Shown piece after piece: positions 33,776 to 44,500 of a DNA stretch of 64,000 nt. This DNA is from Streptosporangium sp. NBC_01756. Its GTDB lineage: Bacteria > Actinomycetota > Actinomycetes > Streptosporangiales > Streptosporangiaceae. Each line of letters starts with the position of its first letter. The first letter of the stretch is position 1. The stretch lies in the NCBI RefSeq assembly GCF_035917975.1, contig NZ_CP109130.1:2542001-2606000 (forward strand), in the 5' to 3' direction. The translations under genes and the position numbers were made by a program. Below the pieces are notes generated by a model. That model did no database searches and had not been told where the DNA came from. It worked only from the letters and a program-made list of their open reading frames with translations.

Positions 33776-34828
33776 GTGAGCACCGCGGTAGCCACCGCGC
33801 GGCCATTGCCGCCCGGCAGGCCTCGAAAGTCCGGAAGGAAGCGCCTGGCTGTGCTGGCCGTGCTGCTCGGCGCCCTCCTGGTGACGATCGTACTGAGCTT
33901 TGCGATCGGTGCGAAGCCGGTCCCGCTGAACGACGTGTGGCACGCGCTGACCGGTCCGACGGGCACCGAGAACGACATCGTCATCAGGTCGCTGCGCATC
34001 CCCAGGACCGCCGTCGGCGTGCTGGCCGGGATCGCGCTCGGCGTCGCGGGCGCGCTCATGCAGGGCCACACCCGCAACCCGCTGGCCGATCCCGGACTCC
34101 TCGGCGTCACCCAGGGCGCCGCGTTCGCGATGGTGCTCAGCATCATCGTGCTCGGCGTCACCAATCTGTACGGCTACATCTGGTTCGGCCTGGCCGGAGC
34201 GCTGGTCGCCAGCGTGGGGGTCTTCGCCCTCGGCATGGCCGGCGGGCGCGGCGCCCCCACCCCCGTGACGCTGGCCCTCGCGGGCACCGCGGTCAGTGCC
34301 TTCCTCTACGCCCTCACCTCGGCGCTGGTCCTGATGGACCAGCAGGCCATGGACGTCTTCCGCTTCTGGCAGTCGGGCTCGATCGCGGGACGGGGCACCG
34401 ACGTCGTCTGGCAGGTGCTTCCGTTCATCGCCGCCGGCCTGGTCCTGGCCATGGTCAACGCGCCCGGCCTCAACGCGCTCTCCCTCGGCGAGGACGTCGC
34501 CCGTTCCCTCGGCCAGAACGTCACCCTCACCCGGACCGTCGGCGTGACCGCGATCACGCTGCTCAGCGGGGCCTCCGTCGCGGCCTGCGGCGCGCTGGCC
34601 TTCCTCGGCCTGATGGTCCCGCACCTGGCCCGCCCGCTGTCCGGGCCGGATCACCGGTGGCTGCTGCCGTACTCCGGACTGATCGGCGCCGCCGCCCTGC
34701 TCGGCGCCGACGTGGTCGGCCGGATGGTCGCCCGTCCCGGCGAACTGGAGGTCGGTGTCGTGCTCGCCCTGCTCGGCGCGCCGTTCTTCGTCGCCCTGGT
34801 CCGCCGCAGAAAGCCGATCCGCCTGTGA
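33776..34828 (+). CDS. Iron-siderophore ABC transporter permease (FecCD), first
   Basis: 350-aa membrane protein of the FecCD/BtuC family with about nine to ten helices and the conserved RxPR (LRIPRTAVGVLAG) and GLMVPHLARP (coupling-loop) motifs. GTG 33776 follows GGAGG. It overlaps the next permease by 4 bases. Confidence 0.94.
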   Translation: MSTAVATARPLPPGRPRKSGRKRLAVLAVLLGALLVTIVLSFAIGAKPVPLNDVWHALTGPTGTENDIVIRSLRIPRTAVGVLAGIALGVAGALMQGHTRNPLADPGLLGVTQGAAFAMVLSIIVLGVTNLYGYIWFGLAGALVASVGVFALGMAGGRGAPTPVTLALAGTAVSAFLYALTSALVLMDQQAMDVFRFWQSGSIAGRGTDVVWQVLPFIAAGLVLAMVNAPGLNALSLGEDVARSLGQNVTLTRTVGVTAITLLSGASVAACGALAFLGLMVPHLARPLSGPDHRWLLPYSGLIGAAALLGADVVGRMVARPGELEVGVVLALLGAPFFVALVRRRKPIRL

Positions 34829-35901
34829 CCTCTCCCTCCGTACGGCTCCCGCACGAACGGCCGCTGCGGGCCGGCTCGGCCTCCTGGCTGCTGCGGGTGC
34901 GTTCCGTCGTCGTGGCGCTGATCCTGCTGGCCGCCGCGGTGTTGCTGATGGCCCTCGGCATGCGCATCGGCGACATCCCGATGAGCGTCCCCGAGGTGTT
35001 CCAGGCGATCACCGGTGACGGCTCGAACCACTTCGTCGTGATGGAGCTCCGGCTCCCCCGCGCCCTGACCGGCGTCCTCGTCGGCGCGGCCCTCGCCCTG
35101 GCCGGCGCGATCACCCAGGCCATCGCCCGCAACCCACTGGCCAGTCCCGACATCCTCGGCGTCACCACCGGCTCCAGCGTGGCCGTGGTCGCGGCCATCG
35201 TGACCGCCGGAAGCACGGCGGGCGGGGCCAGCGGCACCCTGGCCTCCGTGGGCGTCCCCCTCACCGCTCTGCTGGGCGGCCTCATCGGGGCACTGGCCGT
35301 CTATCTGCTGGCCTGGCGCAAGGGGCTGGACGGCTACCGCCTGGTGCTGGTCGGCATCGGTGTCTCGGCGGTGTTCACCAACGTCAAATACTGGCTGCTG
35401 ACGATCGGGGACGTCACCGACAGCAGCCGGGCCATGGTCTGGATCAGTGGTTCGCTGAACGGCCGGGGCTGGGAGCACGTCGTCCCGGTCGCGCTCGCGC
35501 TCGCCGTGCTCGTCCCGCCCGCGCTGGTCGGCACCCGCTCGCTCGGCGCGCTGCGCTTCGGCGACGACACCGTGACCGGGCTGGGGATCCGGATGAACCT
35601 GGCCAGGGGCCTGATGATCCTCGCCGCCGTCCTGCTCGCGGCGGTGGCCACCGCCGCGGCCGGGCCCATCGCGTTCGTCGCCCTGGCGGCTCCGCAGATC
35701 GCGCTGCGGCTGGCCGGGGTGGCCCAGCCGCCGCTGGTCGTCTCGGCCCTCGCCGGAGCCGTGCTCACCGCCGCGGCCGACCTGATCGCACGGACCCTGT
35801 TCAGCCCCGCCGAACTGCCGGTGGGTGTGGTCACCGCGGTCCTCGGTGCTCCCTACCTGATCTATCTCCTGATCCGTGTACGCAGAAAGGGACGATCGTG
35901 A
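34825..35901 (+). CDS. Iron-siderophore ABC transporter permease (FecCD), second
   Basis: 358-aa FecCD-family permease with [16 protein letters not shown] and [17 protein letters not shown]. Starts at GTG 34825 inside the stop of the first permease (GTGA overlap) and itself overlaps the ATPase start by 4 bases. The two permeases form the heterodimeric channel. Confidence 0.94.
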   Translation: MTSPSVRLPHERPLRAGSASWLLRVRSVVVALILLAAAVLLMALGMRIGDIPMSVPEVFQAITGDGSNHFVVMELRLPRALTGVLVGAALALAGAITQAIARNPLASPDILGVTTGSSVAVVAAIVTAGSTAGGASGTLASVGVPLTALLGGLIGALAVYLLAWRKGLDGYRLVLVGIGVSAVFTNVKYWLLTIGDVTDSSRAMVWISGSLNGRGWEHVVPVALALAVLVPPALVGTRSLGALRFGDDTVTGLGIRMNLARGLMILAAVLLAAVATAAAGPIAFVALAAPQIALRLAGVAQPPLVVSALAGAVLTAAADLIARTLFSPAELPVGVVTAVLGAPYLIYLLIRVRRKGRS

Positions 35902-36680
35902 GACTACAGGCCGTCGACGTCAAGCTCGGCTACGGCGACCGCGTGATCGTCGAAGGGCTCGACCTCGGGATCGAGCCCGGGACGGTGACCACGATCATCG
36001 GGCCGAACGGGTGCGGCAAGTCCACCCTGCTGCGCGCGCTGGGACGATTGCTGCGGCCCTCGGGCGGCGAGGTGCTGCTGGACGGCAAGCGCATCGACAA
36101 GATGCACACGAAGGAGGTCGCCAAGGTCCTGGGCGTGCTGCCGCAGGCGCCGACGGCCCCGGAGGGGCTGACCGTGGCCGACCTGGTGACCAGGGGACGG
36201 CATCCGCATCAGACGTGGTACCGGCAGTGGTCATCCGACGACGAGGCCGCGGTCAGTGAGGCGCTGTCCATGACCGGCCTGCTGGACCTGGCGGAGCGTC
36301 CGCTGGACGAGCTGTCCGGCGGACAGCGCCAGCGGGCGTGGATCTCGATGGCCCTGGCCCAGGGCACCGACCTGCTGCTGCTCGACGAGCCGACCACCTT
36401 CCTCGACCTGGCCCACCAGGTCGAGGTCCTGGAACTGGTCCGCAGGCTCCACCGTGAGCACGGCCGTACCGTCGTCATGGTCCTGCACGACCTCAACCTG
36501 GCCGCCCGCTACGCCGACCGCCTGGTGGCCATGCGCGACGGCAGGATCATCGCCGCCGGACCGCCGCACGACGTGCTCACCGAGCCCCTCCTCGCGGAGG
36601 TCTTCGACCTCGACGCCAAGGTGATCGAGGACCCGGTGGCCGGGACTCCGCTGGTCGTCCCGGTCGGCATCCGGCACTGA
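35898..36680 (+). CDS. Iron-siderophore ABC transporter ATP-binding protein
   Basis: 260-aa FepC/FecE-type ATPase. Walker [10 protein letters not shown] (about residue 36), signature LSGGQRQR, Walker [10 protein letters not shown]-loop VLHDLN. Drives import of ferric siderophore. Last gene of the permease operon, with GTG 35898 overlapping the previous stop. Followed by a tandem-repeat array. Confidence 0.95.
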   Translation: MRLQAVDVKLGYGDRVIVEGLDLGIEPGTVTTIIGPNGCGKSTLLRALGRLLRPSGGEVLLDGKRIDKMHTKEVAKVLGVLPQAPTAPEGLTVADLVTRGRHPHQTWYRQWSSDDEAAVSEALSMTGLLDLAERPLDELSGGQRQRAWISMALAQGTDLLLLDEPTTFLDLAHQVEVLELVRRLHREHGRTVVMVLHDLNLAARYADRLVAMRDGRIIAAGPPHDVLTEPLLAEVFDLDAKVIEDPVAGTPLVVPVGIRH

Positions 36681-36684
36681 CCGA

Positions 36685-36838
36685 TCGCGAGAACCGGCCT
36701 CCGTCACCGACCGGGCACGGACCCGCCCCCATCGCGGGAACCGGCCTCCGTCACCCTCCAAGCACGAGACCCCACCCGCGTCACGGGAACCGGCCTCCGT
36801 CACCTTCCAGGCACGAGACCCCACCCGCGTCATGGGAA
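36685..36838. repeat. Intergenic tandem repeat, 47-49 bp unit, about 3.2 copies
   Basis: Copies begin at 36685, 36732, 36781 and (partial) 36830. Each has GGGAACCGGCCTCCGTCACC (first copy GAGAACC...) and the later two share GCACGAGACCCCACCCGCG. The last 16 bases around the ATPase stop resemble part of the unit at 13 of 16 positions. The rest of the gap to 37023 shows nothing else beyond the presumed promoter of the next gene. Confidence 0.85.
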
Positions 36839-37023
36839 GGGACGGCGCCGCCCCGTGGGAGGCGACGGACGCTCCCGCACCTGCCGCCGGCCCCGCAACC
36901 GGCGGCCTGACGCCGAGTCAGGACCGGATGCGGCGATTATCGCGGCGGCCCTTGATCCGCTGTTGGTCCGAGCGTATGTTCCTCCCAACATTCGAGTGCG
37001 CCTCATGTTTTGGGGGTTCTCAC

Positions 37024-40000
37024 ATGCACGCACGTCTCCGGCGGACGATCACGGCGGCCTCAGCGCTCGCGATCTTCGCGCTGGCATCCCCCGTCGTGCC
37101 CGCATCCGCAGCCACCTTCACCGCCGACGACTACTGCCTGGGCCAGTGCGCCGACGTCATGACGCCCGGCGAGAACGGCAACGCGACCCTGGTCGAGATC
37201 CTCGCCAACCAGGCGGCGGGGACGAAGCCCCGCCACAGCGACGACCAGCTCGGCAAGTACGCCAATCTCATCTCCGGCTACACCGGCCTGACCGAGGACC
37301 AGATCACCACGTTCTTCAACGACAGCTCGTTCGGCGTGCCGGCGGGTCAGGTGGAGAGCACGACAAGCCCCCGGTCGGACGTGACGATCGTCCGCGACAG
37401 GGCCACCGGCGTCCCGCACATCACCGGGACCACCCGGGAAGGGACGATGTTCGGCGCCGGGTACGCCGGAGCACAGGACCGCCTGTGGGTGATGGACCTG
37501 ATGCGGCACGTCGGCCGCGGCGAGCTGACGCCGTTCGCCGGCGGCGCGCCCGGCAACCGCGCGCTGGAGCAGAGCGTCTGGCGCAACTCCCCCTACACCG
37601 AGGCGGACCTGCAGGCACAGATCACCAGGCTCCGGGACTCCGGCCCGCGGGGGGCGCAGCTCTACGCCGACGTGCAGAACTACGTGAGCGGGATCAACGC
37701 CTACATCGACCGCTGCATGGCCGACCGGAACTGCCCCGGCGAGTACGTCCTGACCGGGCATCTCGACGCGATCACCAACGCCGGCGGACCCGAGGACTTC
37801 ACCCTGACCGACCTGGTCTCGGTCTCCGGGGTGATCGGCGGCCTGTTCGGCGGCGGTGGCGGGGCGGAGATGCAGTCCGCGCTGGTACGGGTCGCGGCAC
37901 GGGCCAAGTACGGCACGGCGGCCGGCGACCTGGCCTGGGCGGCTTTCCGGGCGCAGAACGACCCGGAGGCCACGCTCACCCTGCACGGCGGCCAGAGCTT
38001 CCCCTCCGGGAACGTGTCCGGCGCCACCGGGACGGTCCTCCCCGATCCGGCGACGGCGCCGGTGGACATCACCCAGAACGAGCGCGGATCGGCCACCACC
38101 TCGGTCTCGGCCACCAGGGGCGTGCTGGACGGCCTGCTCGTCGACAACTCCAAGCCCGGTATGTCCAACGCGGTGGTGGTCTCGGCGGCCGAGTCGGCCT
38201 CCGGGCACCCGGTCGCGGTGTTCGGGCCGCAGACGGGATACTTCGCCCCCCAGCTCCTCATGCTGGAGGAGCTCTCCGGCCCCGGCATCCGGGCGCGGGG
38301 CGCGGCCTTCTCCGGGCTCAACCTCTACGTGCTGCTCGGCCGGGGCACGGACTACGCCTGGAGCGCGACCTCCAGCGGCCAGGACATCACCGACACCTAC
38401 GCCCTCCAACTGTGCGAGCCCGGCGGCGGCCCGGCGACCACGGCGTCGGACCACTACCTCTACCACGGCACCTGCACGGCGATGGAGACGCTGAAGAAGA
38501 CCAACACGTGGAAGCCCACCGTCGCCGACTCCACCGCCGCCGGTTCATACGACCTCGTGATAAAACGCACGAAGTATGGCCTGGTGAGCTGGCGCGGCAC
38601 CGTCAACGGGCAGCCCACCGCCTTCGCCACCCTGCGGTCGACCTACCGGCACGAGGCCGACTCGGCCATCGGGTTCCAGATGTTCAACGAACCCGCCCAG
38701 ATGGGTGACGCGGCGGCGTTCAGGAACGCGGCCGCCACCATCGGCTTCGCCTTCAACTGGTTCTACGTCAACTCCTCCGACGCGGCCTACTTCATGTCGG
38801 GCAACACCCCGGTGAGATCCGCGGTGTCCGACCCGAACCTCCCGATGACGGCCGACGCGGCCCACGAGTGGGCGGGCTTCGACCCGGCCGCCAACACCGC
38901 GACCTACACCGCCCCCGCCACCCACCCGCAGTCGGCCGACCAGGACTACTACGTCAGCTGGAACAACAAGCAGGCCAAGGACTACGGTGCCGCGGACGGC
39001 AACTTCAGCTTCGGCCCGGTCCACCGCGCCGACCTGCTGGACGCCCCGGTCAAGGCGGCCCTGGCCGGCCCCGGCAAGCTCGACCGGGCGGGCACCGTGA
39101 AGATCATGGCCGAGGCCGCCACGACCGACCTGCGCGGCAGGAAGGTCCTGCCCGACCTGCTCCGAGTGATCAACAGCAGTGCGGTGACCGACCCCGCTCT
39201 CGCCTCGGCGGTCTCCAAGCTGTCCGCCTGGGCGTCGTCGGGGGCCAGGAGGCGCGAAACCTCCCCGGGCAGCAAGGCCTATGCCGACGCCGACGCGATC
39301 CGCGCGTTCGACGCGTGGTGGCCGAAGCTCGTCCAGGCGCAGTTCAAGCCCGGCCTGGGTGACGGCCTCTACCAGTCTCTGGTCAACGCCATCCAGATCA
39401 ACGAGTCCCCCTCCGGCCACCAGCAGGGCGACGTCTCCAGCCTGCCCGGCTCCGCGAACGAGGCCCAGGCGCACAAGGGCTCGTCGTTCCAGTACGGCTG
39501 GTGGGGCTACGTGAGCAAGGACATCCGGACCGTGCTCGGCGATCCGGTCTCCGGCCCGCTGCCCGTCAGGTACTGCGGGAACGGCACGGTGGCGGGCTGC
39601 CGTACGGTCCTGCTGAACAGCCTGTCGGCGGCGCTCGCCGAACCCGTGACGACCACCTACCCGGCCGACGACGCGTGCTCGGCGGGCGACCAGTGGTGCG
39701 CCGACTCCATCCGGCACTCACCGCTCGGCGGGATCAAGCAGTCGCTGATCTCCTGGCAGAACCGGCCGACCTACCAGCAGGTCGTGTCCTTCCCCGCTCA
39801 CCGGGGTGACACGATCACCAACTTCGCGGTCGGAGGTACGGCGAAGGCGTCCAGTTCGGAGTTCGTCCTTCTCTACCCGGCGGGCAAGGCCGTCGACGGG
39901 GATCCGACGACCCGCTGGTCGAGCGCGGCCGGCGACAACCAGTATCTCCAGGTCGACCTCGGGTCCGCCAGGACCGTGGCCCGGACCGTACTGCGCTGGG

Positions 40001-40206
40001 AGGCGGCCTACGGGTCGGCGTACTCGATCCAGACATCGTCCGACGGCTCCACCTGGAGCACCGTCTTCTCCACGACCACCGGGAACGGCGGTGTGGACAA
40101 CATCACGTTCAACCCGGTCACCGCCCGCTATGTCCGCATGCAGGGCACCACGCGCGCGACCTCCTACGGCTACTCCGTCTACGAGTTGGAGGTCTACTCC
40201 CGGTGA
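37024..40206 (+). CDS. Secreted penicillin acylase-family Ntn hydrolase with F5/8C domain
   Basis: 1060 aa. A signal peptide (cleavage near ASA-ATF, about residue 32) leads into a penicillin/acyl-homoserine-lactone acylase domain: alpha part with VTIVRDRATGVPHITGTT and AGAQDRLWVMDLMRH, then the probable autocatalytic Ser381 in KPGMSNAVVV starting the beta part (FGPQTGYFAPQLLML, GRGTDYAWSATSS). A discoidin F5/8C domain occupies about 930-1060 (AVDGDPTTRWSSAAGDN, YVRMQGTT). It cleaves amide-linked acyl groups outside the cell. The start ATG 37024 follows GGGGG. Confidence 0.9.
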   Translation: MHARLRRTITAASALAIFALASPVVPASAATFTADDYCLGQCADVMTPGENGNATLVEILANQAAGTKPRHSDDQLGKYANLISGYTGLTEDQITTFFNDSSFGVPAGQVESTTSPRSDVTIVRDRATGVPHITGTTREGTMFGAGYAGAQDRLWVMDLMRHVGRGELTPFAGGAPGNRALEQSVWRNSPYTEADLQAQITRLRDSGPRGAQLYADVQNYVSGINAYIDRCMADRNCPGEYVLTGHLDAITNAGGPEDFTLTDLVSVSGVIGGLFGGGGGAEMQSALVRVAARAKYGTAAGDLAWAAFRAQNDPEATLTLHGGQSFPSGNVSGATGTVLPDPATAPVDITQNERGSATTSVSATRGVLDGLLVDNSKPGMSNAVVVSAAESASGHPVAVFGPQTGYFAPQLLMLEELSGPGIRARGAAFSGLNLYVLLGRGTDYAWSATSSGQDITDTYALQLCEPGGGPATTASDHYLYHGTCTAMETLKKTNTWKPTVADSTAAGSYDLVIKRTKYGLVSWRGTVNGQPTAFATLRSTYRHEADSAIGFQMFNEPAQMGDAAAFRNAAATIGFAFNWFYVNSSDAAYFMSGNTPVRSAVSDPNLPMTADAAHEWAGFDPAANTATYTAPATHPQSADQDYYVSWNNKQAKDYGAADGNFSFGPVHRADLLDAPVKAALAGPGKLDRAGTVKIMAEAATTDLRGRKVLPDLLRVINSSAVTDPALASAVSKLSAWASSGARRRETSPGSKAYADADAIRAFDAWWPKLVQAQFKPGLGDGLYQSLVNAIQINESPSGHQQGDVSSLPGSANEAQAHKGSSFQYGWWGYVSKDIRTVLGDPVSGPLPVRYCGNGTVAGCRTVLLNSLSAALAEPVTTTYPADDACSAGDQWCADSIRHSPLGGIKQSLISWQNRPTYQQVVSFPAHRGDTITNFAVGGTAKASSSEFVLLYPAGKAVDGDPTTRWSSAAGDNQYLQVDLGSARTVARTVLRWEAAYGSAYSIQTSSDGSTWSTVFSTTTGNGGVDNITFNPVTARYVRMQGTTRATSYGYSVYELEVYSR

Positions 40207-40213
40207 GCCGACC

Positions 40214-40260
40214 CGGGATGCCGGGACGCCCCTGACCAGGAGGGACGTCCCGGCATCCCG
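40214..40260. terminator. Bidirectional hairpin terminator
   Basis: Perfect 15-bp stem (CGGGATGCCGGGACG with its complement) and 17-base loop between the convergent acylase and ftsY genes. Confidence 0.8.
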
Positions 40261-40310
40261 CGAACGCAGACCGACCTCCGGGAAAGACGGGTCCGGCTCC
40301 CGGGGTGGGC

Positions 40311-41492
40311 TCAGTCTCCGAGGAGCGCGTCGACGAAGACCTCGGGGTCGAACGGGGCCAGGTCGTCGGGGCCCTCGCCGAGACCGACCAGCTTGACCGG
40401 GACGCCCAGCTCCCGCTGGACGGAGATGATGATGCCGCCCTTGGCGGTGCCGTCGAGCTTGGTCAGGGCGATGCCGGTGATGTTGACGACCTCGGCGAAC
40501 ACCTGGGCCTGGCGCATGCCGTTCTGACCGGTGGTGGCGTCGAGGACGAGCAGGACCTCGTCCACCGTGGCCTTCTTCTCGATGACGCGCTTGACCTTGC
40601 CGAGCTCGTCCATCAGACCGGTCTTGGTGTGCAGCCGCCCGGCGGTGTCGACGATCACCACGTCGACCTTGTCCTGGATGCCCTTGGCGACGGCGTCGAA
40701 GGCGATCGAGGCGGGGTCGCCCCCTTCCGGACCGCGCACGACCTCGGCTCCGACCCGGTCTCCCCAGGTCTGCAACTGGTCGGCGGCGGCGGCACGGAAG
40801 GTGTCGGCCGCGCCGAGCACGACCTTGTTGCCGTCACCGATCAGCGAACGGGCCAGCTTGCCGCTCGTGGTGGTCTTTCCCGTGCCGTTGACGCCGACCA
40901 CCAGCACCACCGCCGGACGCTCACCGTGCGGCGAGACGTGCAGGGTGCGGTCCAGGTCCGCGCCGAGCTGGGTGAGCAGCTCCTCCTTGAGCAGTTGGCG
41001 CACCTCCTCGGGCGTCCGGCTGCCCAGCACCTTCACGCGGGTGCGCAGATCCTCGACCATCGCCTGCGTGGGCGCGATGCCGACGTCGGCGGTGATCAGG
41101 GTCTCCTCGATCTCGTCCCAGGTGTCGTCGTCGAGACGATCCCGGGAGAGCAGGTCGAGAAGGCCCTTGCCCAGGGTGCTCTGCGACCTGGCCAGCCGGG
41201 CGCGGAGCCGTACCATCCGGCCGGCCGACGGCGGCGGGATCTCGATGACCGGGCCGGGGACGACCACCGGCTCGGCCGGTCGAGCCGGCGGAGGCGGCAG
41301 GGTGGTGGTCGCCGCGTCGTCGTCGGTCGCCCCCCGGGGAGGCGCCTCCTCCTTGGGGATCGGCCGCACCTCGGGCGGAGTCACCGGCGGCGGCGCCGTC
41401 CGGCCTCGCGGCCGCAGCAGCAGGAACATGCCGCCTGCCGCGAGCAGGGCGACGACGAGAACGATCGCGATTATGCCGAGATAGGCTTCCAC
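40311..41492 (-). CDS. ftsY: Signal recognition particle receptor FtsY
   Basis: 393-aa SRP receptor. One N-terminal membrane helix (IIAIVLVVALLAAGGMFLLL), a Pro/Glu-rich acidic linker, then the NG domain with GVNGTGKTTT (P-loop, about 205), DTAGRL, TKLDGTAKGG and the C-terminal DLAPFDPEVF. It docks SRP-ribosome complexes at the membrane. 46 bases downstream of smc, same operon. Confidence 0.97.
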   Translation of the reverse strand: MEAYLGIIAIVLVVALLAAGGMFLLLRPRGRTAPPPVTPPEVRPIPKEEAPPRGATDDDAATTTLPPPPARPAEPVVVPGPVIEIPPPSAGRMVRLRARLARSQSTLGKGLLDLLSRDRLDDDTWDEIEETLITADVGIAPTQAMVEDLRTRVKVLGSRTPEEVRQLLKEELLTQLGADLDRTLHVSPHGERPAVVLVVGVNGTGKTTTSGKLARSLIGDGNKVVLGAADTFRAAAADQLQTWGDRVGAEVVRGPEGGDPASIAFDAVAKGIQDKVDVVIVDTAGRLHTKTGLMDELGKVKRVIEKKATVDEVLLVLDATTGQNGMRQAQVFAEVVNITGIALTKLDGTAKGGIIISVQRELGVPVKLVGLGEGPDDLAPFDPEVFVDALLGD

Positions 41493-41538
41493 AAGACCAT
41501 AGTTTTCCAGACGGCCCAGGATGCTCCGACCCCCGGTG

Positions 41539-44500
41539 TCAGACCGGGTCGTGTTCCCTGAGGCGCTGGCTGATCACCTGCGTGACGCCGTCTCCCCGCA
41601 TGGACACCCCGTACAGCGCGTCGGCGATCTCCATCGTGCGCTTCTGGTGGGTGATGATGATGATCTGCGACGTCTGCCGCAGCTCCTCGAACAGGGTCAG
41701 CAGACGCTGGGTGTTGGTGTCGTCCAGCGCGGCCTCGACCTCGTCCATGACGTAGAACGGCGAGGGCCGCGCCTTGAAGATGGCGACGAGGAAGGCGACG
41801 GCGGTCAGCGACCGTTCACCGCCGGACAGCAGCGACAGCCGCTTGACCTTCTTACCCGGCGGCCGGGCCTCGACCTCGACCCCGGTGGTCAGCATGTCCT
41901 CCGGGTCGGTGAGCAGCAGCCTGCCCTCACCGCCGGGGAACACCCGCGTGAAGATCGTCTCGAACTCGCGGGCCACATCGTGGTAGGCGGCGGTGAACAC
42001 CTGCTCGACCCGGTCGTCGACCTCCTTCACCACGAGCAGGAGATCACGCCGGGTCTTCTTCAGGTCCTCCAGCTGCGAGGTGAGGAAGGCGTGCCGCTCC
42101 TCCAACGCGGCGAACTCCTCCAGCGCCAGCGGGTTGACCTTGCCGAGCTGGGCCATCTGGCGGTCGGCCGCCTTGGCTCGCTTCTGCTGCTCGTCCCGGA
42201 CGTAGGGCACCGGGTCGCCGTCCGCGGTGGAGACCGGCTGATCCGGGCCGTATTCGGCGATGAGGGTGTCGGACTCGACGCCGAACTCCTCCACCGCCCG
42301 GGTGTGGAGCTGCTCAAGGCGCATCCGCTGCTCGGTCCTGGCCACCTCGCTGCCGTGCGCCCGGTTGACCAGCTTGTCCAGCTCCCCGGAGAGCTCGCGC
42401 ACCCGGAGCCGGACGGACTTGAGCGAGGCGTCGATCTGCCCGCGCGCCTGCTCGGCCTCGTCACGCTCGGCCGCGGCACCGGCCAGTGACACCTCCAGGG
42501 TGCGCAGCGTCAGCTCGGTCCCCCGGACCACCGCCTGGGCCACCTGTGCCTGCCTGCGCCGCCGCTCGCGCCGGTCGGCGGCCCGGGACCGCTCCTCACG
42601 CTCCCGCTCGGCCGCGCGCACCAACTCGTCGGCTCTGCCCGCGAGGCTCTTGACCCGCTCCTCGGCCGTCCGTACGGCGAGCCGGGCCTCCATCTCCGAC
42701 TGCCGGGCCGCGGCGCAGATCTCGGCGAGCTCGTCACGGATCTCGGTGGTCGGTTCGTCCTCGGCGTCTCCGGTGTCCTCCGCGGCGGCAAGCCGTTCCT
42801 CAAGCTCGGTGAGCCCGGCCGCGTCCCGGTCGCGTGCCTCCTGCGCCGCCCGCACCCCTCCGGCCAGCCGCTCGCACTCGTCCCGGGCCGCCTTGGCCGC
42901 GGCACCGAGCTGGGCGAGCCTCCTGGCCGCCGCGGCGACCTGCTGGTCGGCGTCCCGCTGCCGGGCCCTGACCTGGTCCAGAGCGGCCTGCGCGGCGTTG
43001 ACCCCGGCCTGCGCGGTCTGCACGCCCGTCTGCGCCTCGGCCACCTTCGCCTGGGCGGACTCGACCGCGGCCTGCGCCTCCCCCTCGGCCTCGGCGGCCT
43101 CCTCCATCGCCGTCGCGGCCTGCTCGGCGGCCGACCTGGCCATGGTCAGATCGGCGGCCGCCTCGTCCAGCGCGGCCCGCATCTGCAGCGCCGACGTGCC
43201 ACCGGCCGAACCGCCCTTGGCGGCGTAGGCGCCCAGCAGGTCACCGGAACGGGTGACGGCCCGCAGCTCCGGCCGCTGGTCCACCGCCTTCCTGGCGGTC
43301 GGCAGATCGTCGACGACCAGCACGCCCGCCAGCAGGTGGGCGGTGGCGGCTCTCAGCTCGGCGGGGACGGTGACCAGGTCGACAGCCCATTCGGCGCCGG
43401 ACACCGGCACCGGTCCCGACGGGCTCCGCCCGCCGTCGGCGGCGATGACCATGGTGGCCTGTCCGCCGTCGGCGCTCCGGAGAAAGTCGATGGCGTCCGC
43501 CGCGCTCTGCAGGGACTCCACGGCCACGGCCTCGGCCGCCGCGCCCAGCACGGTGGCGATGGCCACCTCGGCGCCCGGCCGGACGCTCAGCATGGTGGCC
43601 ACCGGGCCCAGCACGCCGGCCAGATCGGCGGCGAGCAGCGTCGCGCCGCCGTCCGCGCCCCTGGCCAGGCTCAGCTCCAGCGCCTCGAACCTGGCCTCCA
43701 GCGCGGCGACCTGGCGCTGTGCGTCCTGGTCTGCCTTGCGCGCCGTGCCGAGTGCCGCCTTGGCGGCGCCGAGGGCCGAATTCGGGACCGTGACGGCCGC
43801 CTTGGCCTCCTCCACCACGGCCCTGGCCGTCTCGACGGTCTGCCGGGCCGCTTCCACGGCCTCCAGGGAGATCTCCAGCTCCTCGGCGAGAGCGGGATCG
43901 GCCGCCGGGTCGGCCTGTTCCTGGCGGTCGTGCTCGGCCTGGGCGCGCTCGGCGCGCTGCTCGGCCTCCTCCAGGGAACGTGCCAGCCGGCCGATCTCCT
44001 CCTCTGCCGCCCCCGCGCGGCTGCGTACGGCTCCGACCTGCCCGCGGAGCCTGGCCAGACCCTCACGCCTGTCGGCGGCGGCTCTGGCCAGGGCGGCCAG
44101 CCGCCGCTCCTCGGCCGCCAGCGCGCCCTCGGTCTCGGTGCGCTCGGCCACCGCCCGGGCCAGTGACTCCTGTTCCTCGGCGAGCAGCTCGGCCAGGACC
44201 CGCTCCTGCTCGCGGACCTCCTCGGCCTCGCGCTCGAAGTCCTCCGGGTCGCGCCCGCGCCGCTCGACGGCGGTGTCGGTGGCGTTGCGGTGCCGCTCGG
44301 CGGCCAGCCCGGCCAGGCCCCGCAGGCGCTCACGCAGCGAGGAGAGCCGGAAGTAGGTCTCCTGGGCGGCGGCGAGACGCGGCTGCGCCTCGGCTTCGGC
44401 GGCCTCCAGCTCGGCCTCGGTGAGCTGCCCCTGCTCCAACTCGGTCTCCACCGCCGTACGGCGGGCGAGGACGGCCGCCTCGTCGGCGGTCTCCCGTTCC

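Noticed and set aside
33937-34824. Fusion of the two siderophore permeases into one long frame
   Set aside because: The upstream part reads the first permease out of frame. Two separate permeases with a GTGA overlap explain the sequence.
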